A stretch of 64,000 bases of DNA from DATBJJ01 sp963750915 (GTDB lineage: Bacteria > Acidobacteriota > Vicinamibacteria > Vicinamibacterales > 2-12-FULL-66-21), in NCBI GenBank assembly GCA_963750915.1, contig CAVVSF010000006.1, positions 310,001-374,000 on the forward strand, read 5' to 3'. The translations under genes and the position numbers were made by a program. Position 1 is the stretch's first letter. Each line of letters starts with the position of its first letter. Shown piece by piece: positions 19,210 to 28,535 of the stretch. A model generated the notes under the pieces. The model ran no database searches. It had not been told where the DNA came from and saw only the letters and a list, made by a program, of their open reading frames with translations.

Positions 19210-20520
19210 TCAACCCCTGCTCTTGACGGCAGCAGCGTAGAGTACGGCGCCGACGGCCAGCGCGAGCAAGCCGGCGAGCAGCTGTTCGCGCCGCGCACCC
19301 GCCAGCATCGCCAGCGCCAGCACGATCGCGGTCGAGGGAATCACGGGCCCGAACGGCACGGTGAACGTCGCCGGGCTGACGTGCCCGGCGAACGCCGGGG
19401 AACGGAGCCGCAGCGTCGCCGCGCAGCTGGTGACGTAGACGAGCAGCCGGCTGATCGCGCTCGCCAGCGCCAGCTCGGCATACCGGCCGCTGAGCGCGAG
19501 CACCAGCGCCACCGCCGACGTGATGAGAATTGCCGCCGCCGGCGTCCGGAACTTCGGATGGACCCAGCCGAAGAAGGCCGGCAGGTCGCCCTGCTCCGCG
19601 AGCGCATACATGTGGCGCGAGCCCGCAAGCGCCTGGCCGACGTTGTTGCCCGTGGTCGAGAACACGGCCCCGAGCGTGATCAGGGCCGCGCCGCCCGCGC
19701 CCATGAACAGCATCGCAGCGTCGGCCATCGGCGTGCGCGACGACGCGAGCGTGTCGAGCGTACCGAGGGCGACGACCTGGACCAGGGTCATGACGATCGT
19801 GACGATGACGATCGTCATGATCAGGGCAAACGGCACCGCCCGCCGCGGGTCGCGGGCTTCTCCCGCCGGCACCGGGATGACCTCGTAACCGCCGAACGCG
19901 AAAATCAGGAGCAGCGCCGTCGCCGACAGGCTGGCCACCGATGGCGCCTCCGGCGGCACCAGCCGCGACGTGTCGACGAAGAACAGGCCGACGGCGATGA
20001 AGACGATGAGCGGCAGGAGCTTGCCGACGGTCAGGACGTTGAGCACGAGGCTGCTCTGGCGGATGCCGCGAACGTTGAGGGCGGCAATCGCGACGATGAT
20101 CGAGGTGATGAGCGTCGCCCGCGGCCAGCCGGTCGTCAGCGACGGGACGTAGAAGCCGAGGGCGGTTGCCAGGACGTTGATGACAGCGGCCCAGCTCGCG
20201 GCGCGCGTGAACCAGAGCATCCACCCGACTTCGAACGCCGCAAAGCGGCCGAAGGCGGCGCGGGTATAGAGATAGGCGCCGCCCGTGCCGTCGAAGCGGC
20301 TGCTGACTTCGGCGAACGACAGCGCGATCAGCAGCGATGCGAATCCCACGGCGGCGACGATCCACGGGCTCCATGCGCCGACGCTGGCGGCGTAGAGCGC
20401 CGGCTGGACGAACACGGCGGCGCCGATCACCTGGTTGACGCCAATCGCCGTCAGATCCCAGCGGCCGAGCTCACGTCGAAGTGCGGAAGATCCCTGGGGC
20501 TGGCTGCCGGGGGCGGGCAC
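19210..20520 (-). CDS. APC-superfamily amino acid/amine permease
   Basis: 436 residues, GTG start at 20520, about twelve hydrophobic helices. The first helix carries the APC signature GVNQVIGAAVFVQPAL and the next region has GTGGAYLYTRAAFG; helix 6 has FAFGGYEVIPVPAGEARDPR. These match the amino acid-polyamine-organocation family (LAT/AGT branch). It lies 24 bp from, and divergent to, the Rieske oxygenase, suggesting it imports the substrate of the following catabolic genes. The substrate itself cannot be read from sequence. Confidence 0.87.
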   Translation of the reverse strand: MPAPGSQPQGSSALRRELGRWDLTAIGVNQVIGAAVFVQPALYAASVGAWSPWIVAAVGFASLLIALSFAEVSSRFDGTGGAYLYTRAAFGRFAAFEVGWMLWFTRAASWAAVINVLATALGFYVPSLTTGWPRATLITSIIVAIAALNVRGIRQSSLVLNVLTVGKLLPLIVFIAVGLFFVDTSRLVPPEAPSVASLSATALLLIFAFGGYEVIPVPAGEARDPRRAVPFALIMTIVIVTIVMTLVQVVALGTLDTLASSRTPMADAAMLFMGAGGAALITLGAVFSTTGNNVGQALAGSRHMYALAEQGDLPAFFGWVHPKFRTPAAAILITSAVALVLALSGRYAELALASAISRLLVYVTSCAATLRLRSPAFAGHVSPATFTVPFGPVIPSTAIVLALAMLAGARREQLLAGLLALAVGAVLYAAAVKSRG

Positions 20521-20544
20521 GCGCTGGTTGTATCATGAAACTTC

Positions 20545-21690
20545 ATGGCCGACCCCGAGGTGATCGTCAAGCCGCGCGACGTCATGCCGCAAGACGCGCG
20601 CACGCTGCCGGCGCGGTTCTACGTCGACCCCGCCTGTCTCGCGCGCGAGATCGATCTGCTCTTCCGTCGCCGCTGGATCTGCGCCGGCCGCGCCGACGAG
20701 ATCGCGTCGCCGGGCCGGTTCGTGCTGCGCGATGTCACCGGCGACAGCATCATCGTCACGCGCGACGCCACCGGCAGGATTCACGCCTTCCACAACGTCT
20801 GCCGCCATCGCGGCACGCGGCTCTGCACGCAGTCGTCGGGCCAGTTCGCCGGCAGCATCCAGTGTCCGTATCACGCCTGGACCTACGGCCTCGACGGCCG
20901 CCTCGTCGGCGCGCCGCACATGGACGAAGTCCCGCATTTCCGCAAGGACGATTACCCGCTCCATGCCGTCGACGCAGACACCTGGGACGGCCACCTGTTC
21001 CTCAACATGTCGGGTGCGCCCGCGCCTCTCCTCGATCAGCTCGGCGATCTGCCCGCGAAGTTCCGGCCGTGGCAGATGGACCGCCTTCGCCTCGGCCACC
21101 GCATCGTCTACGACGTCAAGGCGAACTGGAAGCTGATCGTCCAGAACTACAACGAGTGCCTGCACTGCCCGAACCTGCATCCGGCGCTGAATCGCCTCTC
21201 GCACTATCTGAGCGGCGAGAACGAGCCGCTGCACCCGTCTTACATGGGCGGACGGATGGATCTGCGGCCCGGCGTCGAAACGATGTCGCGGGACGGCCTG
21301 TGCCCGCGGGCACCGCTGCCAGAGCTATCGAGCGATGACCGGCGGCGCGTCTACTACTACGCGATCTTTCCCAACATGCTCCTGAGCCTGCACCCCGACT
21401 ACATGATGGTCAACACGCTCTGGCCGATCGCGCCCGACCGGACGATCAACGTCTGCGAGTGGCACTTCCAGCCGTCGGAGCTCGAACGGCCTGGATTCGA
21501 CGCCGCTGATGCGATCGAGTTCTGGGACGAGACGAACCGCCAGGACTGGCACGTCTGCGAGCTGTCGCAGGCGGGCATCTCGTCGCGGGCTTACACCCCC
21601 GGGCCGTACTCGAATCGCGAGGATCTCCTGTACGCGTTCGACCGGATGATCGTCGCGCTGCACGGCGGGGCGGCTGAGTCGCGGAGCTGA
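20545..21690 (+). CDS. Rieske non-haem iron oxygenase, GbcA/choline-monooxygenase-like
   Basis: 381 residues. The Rieske [2Fe-2S] centre is CRHRGTRLC and CPYHAW (Cys/His pairs at ~87-110). The mononuclear iron site is in NYNECLHCPNLHPAL (~202-216) with two His ligands, and a final acidic ligand in the C-terminal domain. This arrangement and length match the alpha subunits that oxidatively demethylate quaternary amines (glycine betaine, carnitine, stachydrine) or hydroxylate choline. Its neighbours, a folate-type aminomethyltransferase and FAD oxidases, fit N-demethylation. The exact substrate is inferred. A TATCAT -10-like box sits at 20531, only 8 bp before the ATG. No reductase subunit gene is adjacent. 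Confidence 0.87.
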   Translation: MADPEVIVKPRDVMPQDARTLPARFYVDPACLAREIDLLFRRRWICAGRADEIASPGRFVLRDVTGDSIIVTRDATGRIHAFHNVCRHRGTRLCTQSSGQFAGSIQCPYHAWTYGLDGRLVGAPHMDEVPHFRKDDYPLHAVDADTWDGHLFLNMSGAPAPLLDQLGDLPAKFRPWQMDRLRLGHRIVYDVKANWKLIVQNYNECLHCPNLHPALNRLSHYLSGENEPLHPSYMGGRMDLRPGVETMSRDGLCPRAPLPELSSDDRRRVYYYAIFPNMLLSLHPDYMMVNTLWPIAPDRTINVCEWHFQPSELERPGFDAADAIEFWDETNRQDWHVCELSQAGISSRAYTPGPYSNREDLLYAFDRMIVALHGGAAESRS

Positions 21691-21740
21691 AGCTGCGGCT
21701 GCCCACGCGGAGCTGAAGCTCCGCGCTACGTACGGAGCTC
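21674..21740. repeat. REP-like palindromic repeat between convergent genes
   Basis: Contains the perfect hairpin CGCGGAGCT-GA-AGCTCCGCG (21706-21725), followed by GCTACGTACGGAGCTCCGG. It shares GCTCCGCGCTACGTACGGA with the tandem units near 19.1 kb. It begins inside the last codons of the Rieske gene and ends beside the stop of the convergent aminomethyltransferase, where it could act as a bidirectional terminator. Confidence 0.75.
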
Positions 21741-21743
21741 CGG

Positions 21744-22943
21744 CTACAACGGCGGCGTCGCCGTCTTGCGCGCCGGATTGAAGAACGGCGTCGCGACGAC
21801 GGTGGCGTTGGCGCGGTGCCGCACGGCTTCGACCGTCACTTCGAACTCGAGCCGGGTGCCAGGCTCGTAGCTTGGCCGCTCGATCGTCGCCAGCGCGATC
21901 ATCTGCTTGAGCACCGGCGACCACGTCGTCGTCGTCGCCCGGCCGACCTGGCGGTTGCCGCGATAGACAGGGACCGCAACGCGCGAGGCGGTCGCGCCCA
22001 CCGTCGGCGGAAGTCCGAGCCGCTCGTAGATGCGCTCGACGCCGGTCCAGTCGAGCTCGAGGCCGACGACCTGGCGATCCGGACCGCGCCGCCGCTCTTC
22101 CTCGAGCGGGCCCTGGCCGACGAATCGCCCCTTGCCCGGCGCGACCAAGCGTCCGAGCCCCATCTCGAACGGCGTGTACTTCTGCGATTCGATCATCGCC
22201 TTCTTGCTGCCGAAGAAGTCGACGTCGATCAAGAGCAGCCCGGCTTCGACGCGGGCGACGTCGAGCGCGAGCATGCCGGCAGGCTTGACGTCGAAAGGAC
22301 GGCCGCCGTCCATGATCGCGTCCCAGACGTGCACAGCGGCTGACGCCGGCATCCAGATCTCATACCCGAGATCGCCCGTGTAGCCCGTGCGCGAGATCTC
22401 GACCGGAACGCCGGCGATGGTCGCCGGGGTGACGCGGAAATACTTCAGGCGATCGATGTCGGCGTTCGAGACCGCGCGCAGCAGGCGTGCCGACGTCGGC
22501 CCCTGCAGCGCCAGCGCCGCCGTCTCCTCGGAGATGTCTTCGATATCGACGGCGAGGCCGGCAGCATTCAATCGGAGCCAGCGCAGGCTCGGGTCCGCGG
22601 CCGTCCACCGGAAGGTCTGATCGCCGAGCCGCGACACGGTCCCGTCGTCGATGACCTTGCCGTACTCGTCGCACCACGGGGTGTAGTAGACCTGGCCGAC
22701 GCCCATCTTCGAGACGTCACGCGTGATCACGCGGTCGACCAGCCGCGCCGCGTCAGGACCGGTCACCAGGTACTTGAAGAGCGGCGACACGTCGATCAGC
22801 GCCGCGGCGTTGCGAATCGCGTTGTATTCGTGCTCGTGGTGGCTCTCGTAGGCGCTGACGGCGTAGTAGCCCGACCATTCGCGGTAGTTCAGGCTCTCGC
22901 ACAGCGCCAGCGTCCGCTCGTGGACCGGAGTGCCGATCGGCAT
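21744..22943 (-). CDS. GcvT-family folate-dependent aminomethyltransferase
   Basis: 399 residues. Visible family features: N-terminal YNAIRNAAALIDVSPL, GQVYYTPWCDEYGKVIDD, ALQGPTSARLLR, the folate-site stretch ISRTGYTGDLGYEIWMP, and KPAGMLALDVARVEAGL; the C-terminal barrel ends with GRATTTTWSP. These are the T-protein/dimethylglycine-demethylase folds that move a one-carbon unit from an N-methyl or aminomethyl group to tetrahydrofolate. No glycine cleavage P or H gene is present, so it probably serves demethylation of the compound attacked by the neighbouring Rieske enzyme. It diverges from the first FAD enzyme with a gap of 10 bp. Confidence 0.85.
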   Translation of the reverse strand: MPIGTPVHERTLALCESLNYREWSGYYAVSAYESHHEHEYNAIRNAAALIDVSPLFKYLVTGPDAARLVDRVITRDVSKMGVGQVYYTPWCDEYGKVIDDGTVSRLGDQTFRWTAADPSLRWLRLNAAGLAVDIEDISEETAALALQGPTSARLLRAVSNADIDRLKYFRVTPATIAGVPVEISRTGYTGDLGYEIWMPASAAVHVWDAIMDGGRPFDVKPAGMLALDVARVEAGLLLIDVDFFGSKKAMIESQKYTPFEMGLGRLVAPGKGRFVGQGPLEEERRRGPDRQVVGLELDWTGVERIYERLGLPPTVGATASRVAVPVYRGNRQVGRATTTTWSPVLKQMIALATIERPSYEPGTRLEFEVTVEAVRHRANATVVATPFFNPARKTATPPL

Positions 22944-22953
22944 GCTGGTGACT

Positions 22954-24562
22954 ATGATAGACCTTTCACGCAGCGTCCCTCGAGTGACCTACGACGTCAT
23001 CATCATCGGCGGCGGCCACAACGGCCTGGTGAACGCGGCCTACCTCGCGAAGGCGGGCCGGAAAGTGCTCGTGCTCGAGCGGCGTCACCTCGTCGGCGGC
23101 GCTGCCGTGACGGAAGAAGTCTTTCCCGGCTTCAAGTTCTCCGTCTGCTCGTACGTCGTCTCGCTGCTGCGTCCCGAGATCATCCGCGAGCTGGATCTCC
23201 CGCGTCACGGCCTCGAGATCCTGCCGCTCGACGGCACCTTCACGCCGATGCGGAACGGCGACTACCTGTGGCGCGTGAACGACCACGCCCGCACGCGCCG
23301 TGAGATCGCCCGGCACTCGAAGGTCGACGCCGAGGCTTACGACGAGTATGGCAAGGCGATGGTCGACATGGGCCGGTTCGTCAAGCCGATCCTGACGATG
23401 ACGCCGCCCGATCCAACCTCGCTGGATCCGCGCGGCCTGATGGATCTCGTGTCGCTGGGCCGGCGCTTCCAGGCGCTGTCCGACGCCGACAAGTACAACC
23501 AGATCCAGCTCATGACGATGAGCGCCGTCGACTTCCTCGATCAATGGTTCGAGACCGACGTGCTGAAGGCGACGATGGCGGCGTCGGGGATCATCGGCAC
23601 GTTCCAGGGCGTGCGTTCGCCGGGGACGGCGTACGTCCTGTTGCACCACTACATGGGCGAGATCGACGGCGCTTTCCGCTCGTGGGGACTGTCGCGCGGC
23701 GGCACCGGTGCGATCTCCGAAGCGATTGCCGGCGCGGCTCGTGCCGCCGGCGTCGAGATCAGGCTGAGCACCGCGGTTTCGAAGATCATCGTCAAGGATG
23801 GCGCCGCGGTCGGCGTCGTGCTCGAGAACGGCGACTACCTGACGGGGAAGGTCGTGTCGTCGAGCGTCGATCCCAACCTGACGTTCACCAGAATGGTCGG
23901 CGCCGAACACCTGCCATCGGAGTTCGTGCAGGACATCAAGCGCTACAAATATCGGGGCTCGTCCGGCAAGGTCAACCTCGCACTCGACGGGCTGCCGGAC
24001 TTCACCTGCCTGCCCGGCGCCGGCCCGCATCTGCGCGGCGCGGTCTCGATTTCGCCGAGCATCGAGTACATGGAGCGCGCCTACGACGACGCCAAGTACG
24101 GGAAGCTACTCGCGCCGCCCGTATATCGACATGGTGATTCCGAGCCTGACCGATCCCTCGGTCGCGCCGCCCGGCAAGCACGTCATGTCCTGCTTCGTCC
24201 AGTACGCGCCGTATCACCTCGCGTCCGGCACCTGGGACGAGCAGCGCGAGGCGTTCGGCGACACGGTGATCGAAACGATTGCCGAGTACGCGCCCAACAT
24301 CCGCGACCTGATCCTCAACCGCCAGGTGTTGACGCCGCTCGACATCGAACGTGAATGGGGGCTGACGGAGGGCAACATCTTCCAGGGCGAGCTGACGCTC
24401 GAACAGCTCTTCTTCCTGCGGCCGGCGCCGGGCTGGGCCCAGTACAAGACGCCGATCCGCAACCTGTTCATGTGCGGCTCGGCGACGCATCCGGGCGGCG
24501 GCATCATGGGCGCGCCCGGGCGCAACGCGGCGATGCGCATCCTCAAGGAGACGCGCCCATAG
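22954..24562 (+). CDS. FAD-dependent oxidoreductase 1 (amine oxidase/phytoene desaturase-like), one frameshift
   Basis: About 535 residues. Dinucleotide fold at the N-terminus: VIIIGGGHNGLVNAAYLAKAG, then VLERRHLVGGAAVTEE. The frame changes by +1 near 24115 (CTCGCGCCGCCCGTATATC, where one base fewer gives PYIDMVIPSLTD) and continues to 24562 with the conserved C-terminal FAD loop NLFMCGSATHPGGGIMGAPGRNAA. It belongs to the CrtI/beta-carotene-ketolase-like NAD(P)/FAD oxidoreductases, many of which are uncharacterised. A GTG at 22984 is an alternative start, because TATGAT at 22953 could be the -10 box. Paired with a close paralogue 24 bp downstream; carotenoid genes are absent. Confidence 0.82.
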
Positions 24563-24585
24563 CGGCGCGGCACGTCGCTCACCTC

Positions 24586-26173
24586 ATGACAGACGCACCC
24601 GTCATCGTCATCGGCGCCGGCCACAACGGTCTGACGGCCGCCTTCTACCTCGCCAAGGCGGGATTCAAGACGCTCGTGCTCGAACGGCGGCCGACCGTCG
24701 GCGGCGCCGCCATCACCGGCGAGATCGCGCCGGGGTTCCGCGGGCCGACGCTGGCGCACTGCGTCGGGCCGCTCCGGCCCGCGGTCATCCGCGACATGAA
24801 GCTGGCGCGCGGCGTCGAGTTCGTCGCGCCCGATCCGCGGCTGATCTGCCTGTCGCGCGACGGCCGTCCGCTGCCGCTCTCGACCGACGTCGCCCGGACG
24901 GCGACGGCGATTCGATCGTGGTCGGAGGCCGACGCCGTGTCCTATACGGCGTTCGCCGCGACGCTGGCGCGGCTCGGCGGGTTCATCTCCGAGCTCCTCG
25001 ACGCCACGCCGCCATCGCTCGACGGGCCCGCGCCCGGCGAGCTCTGGGATCTCCTCAAGACCGGACGACGGTTCCGCGCCCTGGGACGGGCCGATGGATT
25101 CCGGCTGCTGCGCTGGATGCCGATGGCCGCGGCGGATCTCGTCGCCGAGCACTTCACGACCGAGCTTCTGCAGGCGGCAATCGCGGCGCGCGGGATCATC
25201 GGCGTGTCACAGGGCCCGCGCTCGGCCGGCACCGGCGCCGCGCTGCTCATGAACGCGGCGCATGACTCGGCGCCCGGCGGCAGCTCGATCAGCGTCAAGG
25301 GCGGGCTCGGCGTCCTGACGGCGGCGATGGCGGACGCCGCACGGAAGGCCGGGGCCGAGATCCGGGTGAAGGCCGCGGTCTCGCACGTGCTCATCCGGAA
25401 CGGCCGCGCCGCCGGCGTCGTTCTCGCCGATGGCAGCGAGATCGCGGCCCGGGCGGTGGTGTCGAACGGCGACCCGCGGCACACCCTGCTCGGCCTCGTC
25501 AACCCGATCGAGCTCGATCCGGATTTCCTGACGCGGGTGCGGAATTACCGCTCGCGCGGCACCAGCGCCAAGATCAACCTGGCGCTCGCCGGGCTGCCGA
25601 CATTCCGCGGCGTCGCGAGTCCGGCCGACCTCCGCGGCCGGATCCAGATCGGCGCATCGGTGAACGACATCGAGCGCGCCTTCGATGCGTCGAAGTACGG
25701 CGAGATCCCAGACGCCCCGTTTCTCGACATCACGATTCCGACGCTGCACGATCCGTCGCTGGCGCCGGCGGGCGCCCACGTCATGTCGATCCACGTCCAG
25801 TACGCACCCTTTACGCTGGCGCACGGCCGACGCTGGTCGGACGCCGGCGGCGAGCTCCTCGAGTCCGTGCTGCGGACGCTGGGCGACTACGCGCCGGATC
25901 TGCGGGCGTCGATCGTGGCGCAGCAGGTCATCACCCCGGCCGATTTGCAGGAGACGTACGGGCTGAGCGGCGGGCACCCGTATCACGGCGAACCCTCGCT
26001 CGATCAGCTCTTCACGATGCGGCCGATCCTCGGCTGGGCGCAGGTACAGGACACCGATTCCGTACCTGTATCTCTGCGGCGCCGGCACGCACCCCGGCGG
26101 CGGCGTCACCGGCGGCAGCGGCCACAACGCCTCGCGGGAAATCGTGAAGGACCTGAGGCGGTTGCGCCCGTAG
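24586..26173 (+). CDS. FAD-dependent oxidoreductase 2, paralogue of gene 1, one frameshift
   Basis: About 528 residues: VIVIGAGHNGLTAAFYLAKAG at the N-terminus, VLERRPTVGGAAITGE, and the same body plan as the preceding gene. At 26042-26046 GCGCAGGTACAGG needs one G fewer; the shifted frame then reads YRTPIPYLYLCGAGTHPGGG ... RRLRP and stops at 26173. The two proteins may form a heterodimer or act on successive methyl groups (inference). Head-to-tail with gene 1 and followed 22 bp later by a peptidase. Confidence 0.82.
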
Positions 26174-26195
26174 CCGGAGAGGAGCCGAGCCCGAC

Positions 26196-28328
26196 GTGCC
26201 GTTAGCGATCAGATTCGCGGTCGGTCTGCTCGTCGTCGCCGCGGCGCTGGTGTTCTCGGCGTGGCATCAGCCGCCCGCGCCGCTCGGCTTCACTGCCGCG
26301 GCCGCAACCGCCCACCGCGCGCTCGAGGATCGGTTTCTGGCCCTGCCCTCGGCCGAACTCGTCCGCAGCGCGCACCAGTTCCTGACGGACAAGCCCCACG
26401 TCGCCGGCTCCGAGCGCGATCGCGAGCTCGCCGACTGGACGGCGGCACGCTTCCGTGAGGCTGGCCTCGATGACGTCGGTATCACGACTCACGAGGTCCT
26501 GCTCCCATATCCGCAGACGGTGCGCGTCGAGATGCCGACGGCCGACGGGCCCTGGAAGGCGGCGATGCGCGAGGACCTCGAGCCGGGCGACCCGCATACC
26601 GTCGTCGCCGCCGATCCGGCGAGCCTCCCCTACCACGCGTACTCGGCATCGGGAGCCGTCACGGCACCCGTTGTCTACGCCGGCAGCGGCAACCCGGCCG
26701 ACTACGACTGGCTTCTCGCCCGCGGCATCGACGTGCGCGGCAGGATCGCGCTCGTCCGCTACTCGTCGCCGTACAGCTATCGGGGCTACAAGGCGTACAC
26801 GGCGGAACGCCGCGGCGCCGCCGGCATCCTCATGTATTCCGATCCGGCGGACGACGGATTCGCGAAGGGCGCGGTGTACCCGGACGGCCCGTGGGGACCC
26901 GACAGCCACGTGCAGCGCGGCGGCGTCGGCTACGACTTCCTCGTCCCTGGCGACCCCCAGACGCCTGGATGGCCGTCGACGCCTGGTGCGAGGCGTGTGC
27001 CGATCTCCGACGCGTCGACGCTGCCCAGGATCCTCAGCGCCCCGCTATCGCACCGCGATGCCGCCGTGATCCTGCGGTCGTTGACCGGACCCGAAGCGCC
27101 GCACCACTGGCGCGGCGGACTGCCGCTCGTCTACCGCGCCGGCCCCGGTCCGGAAGTTCATCTCGAAGTCCGCAACGACGATCGAGTCCGTCCCGTGTGG
27201 ACGGTGACCGGCATGATTCGCGGGCGTGAAGAGCCGGACGCGCTCGTGATCGTCGGCAACCATCGCGACGCGTGGATCTACGGCGGTGTCGATCCGTCGA
27301 GCGGATCGGCGGCGCTGGTGGAACTGGCGCGGACGCTGGGCGAGCTGACGCGCGGCGGCTGGCGGCCGCGACGATCGATCCTGTTCGCGAGCTGGGACGC
27401 CGAAGAGTTCTCGCTGACGTCGTCGACGGAGTGGGGCGAACAGCACGAAGCCCGCCTGCGATCGTCGGCGGTCGCCTACCTCAACGTCGACAGCGCCGTG
27501 TCGGGACCGCGGTTCCGCGCCGCGGCGGTGCCGGCCCTGAACAGCGTGATCGAGGAGGTGACGCGGCGCGTCCGCGATCCGCAGACCCGGCTCACGATTG
27601 CGGCTCGCGCGCGTGATCTCGCGAGGGCGGAAGGCGCGCCACCGACGGGACACGCCGAGGATGTCGTCGACAACCGTCTCGGTGGCGGGTCTGACTACAC
27701 GGTGTTCCTCAACTTCCTCGGCGTGCCGGTTGCCGATTTCTCGTTCCAGGGTCCGTACGGCGTTTATCACTCGATCTACGACACCCATCGATGGGTCGAG
27801 CGCCACGCCGATCCGGGCTTCCGCTACCACGCGGCGATGGTGCAGCTGTGGGGACTCACGGCGCTGCGGCTTGCCGACGCTGTCGTTGTCCCGCTGGACT
27901 ACGCTGCGTATGCCCGGCGGATCGACGAGTTCGCCGCTGAGCTCGGCCGGACCTGGGCGAACGACGGGCTGCGCTCCGCCGGCGATCCCGTCGCGGACAT
28001 CCGCGCTGCGGCCGCCGAGATGCGCGCCGCCGGCGGACGGCTCAACCAGCGCCGCGCCGAGGCGTTGTCGCGTGAAGATGCCGCCGAGTTCGCGAGGCTC
28101 AACCGTCAGCTCCGGTCGGCGGAACGGGCGTTGACCGATCCCTCCGGCCTGCGCGCTCGCCCGTGGTTCAGGCACCTCGTCTACGCACCCCGGTTCACGT
28201 ACGCGCCAGAGGTCCTGCCGGGAGTGGCTGAGGCGATCGACGCCGGCGACACCGCGGCGGCGCACATGGAGGCACGCCGGCTGGCGGCGGCACTCCGCCG
28301 GGCCGCAGCGGCGCTCGACGCCCGGTAG
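26196..28328 (+). CDS. M28 peptidase, glutamate carboxypeptidase II (PSMA)-like
   Basis: 710 residues from GTG 26196, with an N-terminal signal anchor (RFAVGLLVVAAALVFSA). A protease-associated (PA) domain lies at ~155-225 (DYDWLLARGIDVRGRIALVRY ... GAAGILMYSDP). The M28 catalytic domain has the co-catalytic zinc ligands in GNHRDAW, DPSSGSA, SWDAEEF, NVDSA and YHSIYDTH. A C-terminal helical dimerisation domain completes the glutamate carboxypeptidase II plan. It removes C-terminal residues, often acidic, from peptides outside the cytoplasm. It may be co-transcribed with the FAD genes, but a functional link is not evident. Confidence 0.9.
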   Translation: MPLAIRFAVGLLVVAAALVFSAWHQPPAPLGFTAAAATAHRALEDRFLALPSAELVRSAHQFLTDKPHVAGSERDRELADWTAARFREAGLDDVGITTHEVLLPYPQTVRVEMPTADGPWKAAMREDLEPGDPHTVVAADPASLPYHAYSASGAVTAPVVYAGSGNPADYDWLLARGIDVRGRIALVRYSSPYSYRGYKAYTAERRGAAGILMYSDPADDGFAKGAVYPDGPWGPDSHVQRGGVGYDFLVPGDPQTPGWPSTPGARRVPISDASTLPRILSAPLSHRDAAVILRSLTGPEAPHHWRGGLPLVYRAGPGPEVHLEVRNDDRVRPVWTVTGMIRGREEPDALVIVGNHRDAWIYGGVDPSSGSAALVELARTLGELTRGGWRPRRSILFASWDAEEFSLTSSTEWGEQHEARLRSSAVAYLNVDSAVSGPRFRAAAVPALNSVIEEVTRRVRDPQTRLTIAARARDLARAEGAPPTGHAEDVVDNRLGGGSDYTVFLNFLGVPVADFSFQGPYGVYHSIYDTHRWVERHADPGFRYHAAMVQLWGLTALRLADAVVVPLDYAAYARRIDEFAAELGRTWANDGLRSAGDPVADIRAAAAEMRAAGGRLNQRRAEALSREDAAEFARLNRQLRSAERALTDPSGLRARPWFRHLVYAPRFTYAPEVLPGVAEAIDAGDTAAAHMEARRLAAALRRAAAALDAR

Positions 28329-28535
28329 CCCGCCTCGCCCAACCCGAACTTCGTAAGCCGGCGACAAAATTCGAAAAGCCTCAGAAATTCGTGTGATCGC
28401 CCGCGTCCTGTCCCGGCTTCCTCGCATAGAATAGGGACCTTCAAAGCGCCGAGGGGACCATGGATGCCAGCCTGGGGACTCTCTCACGACGTCGGTACGC
28501 ACGGCAGCGGCTTGTGCCGGGGCAGGTGCTGAGCC

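Noticed and set aside
18487..20538. 683-residue plus-strand frame rich in Arg/Asp/Gln
   Set aside because: Antisense to the histidine phosphatase and APC permease; low-complexity composition and no motif.
22954..26173. Carotenoid biosynthesis pair (crtI)
   Set aside because: The FAD enzymes resemble CrtI but no crtB, crtE or crtY is nearby, and the context is amine catabolism.
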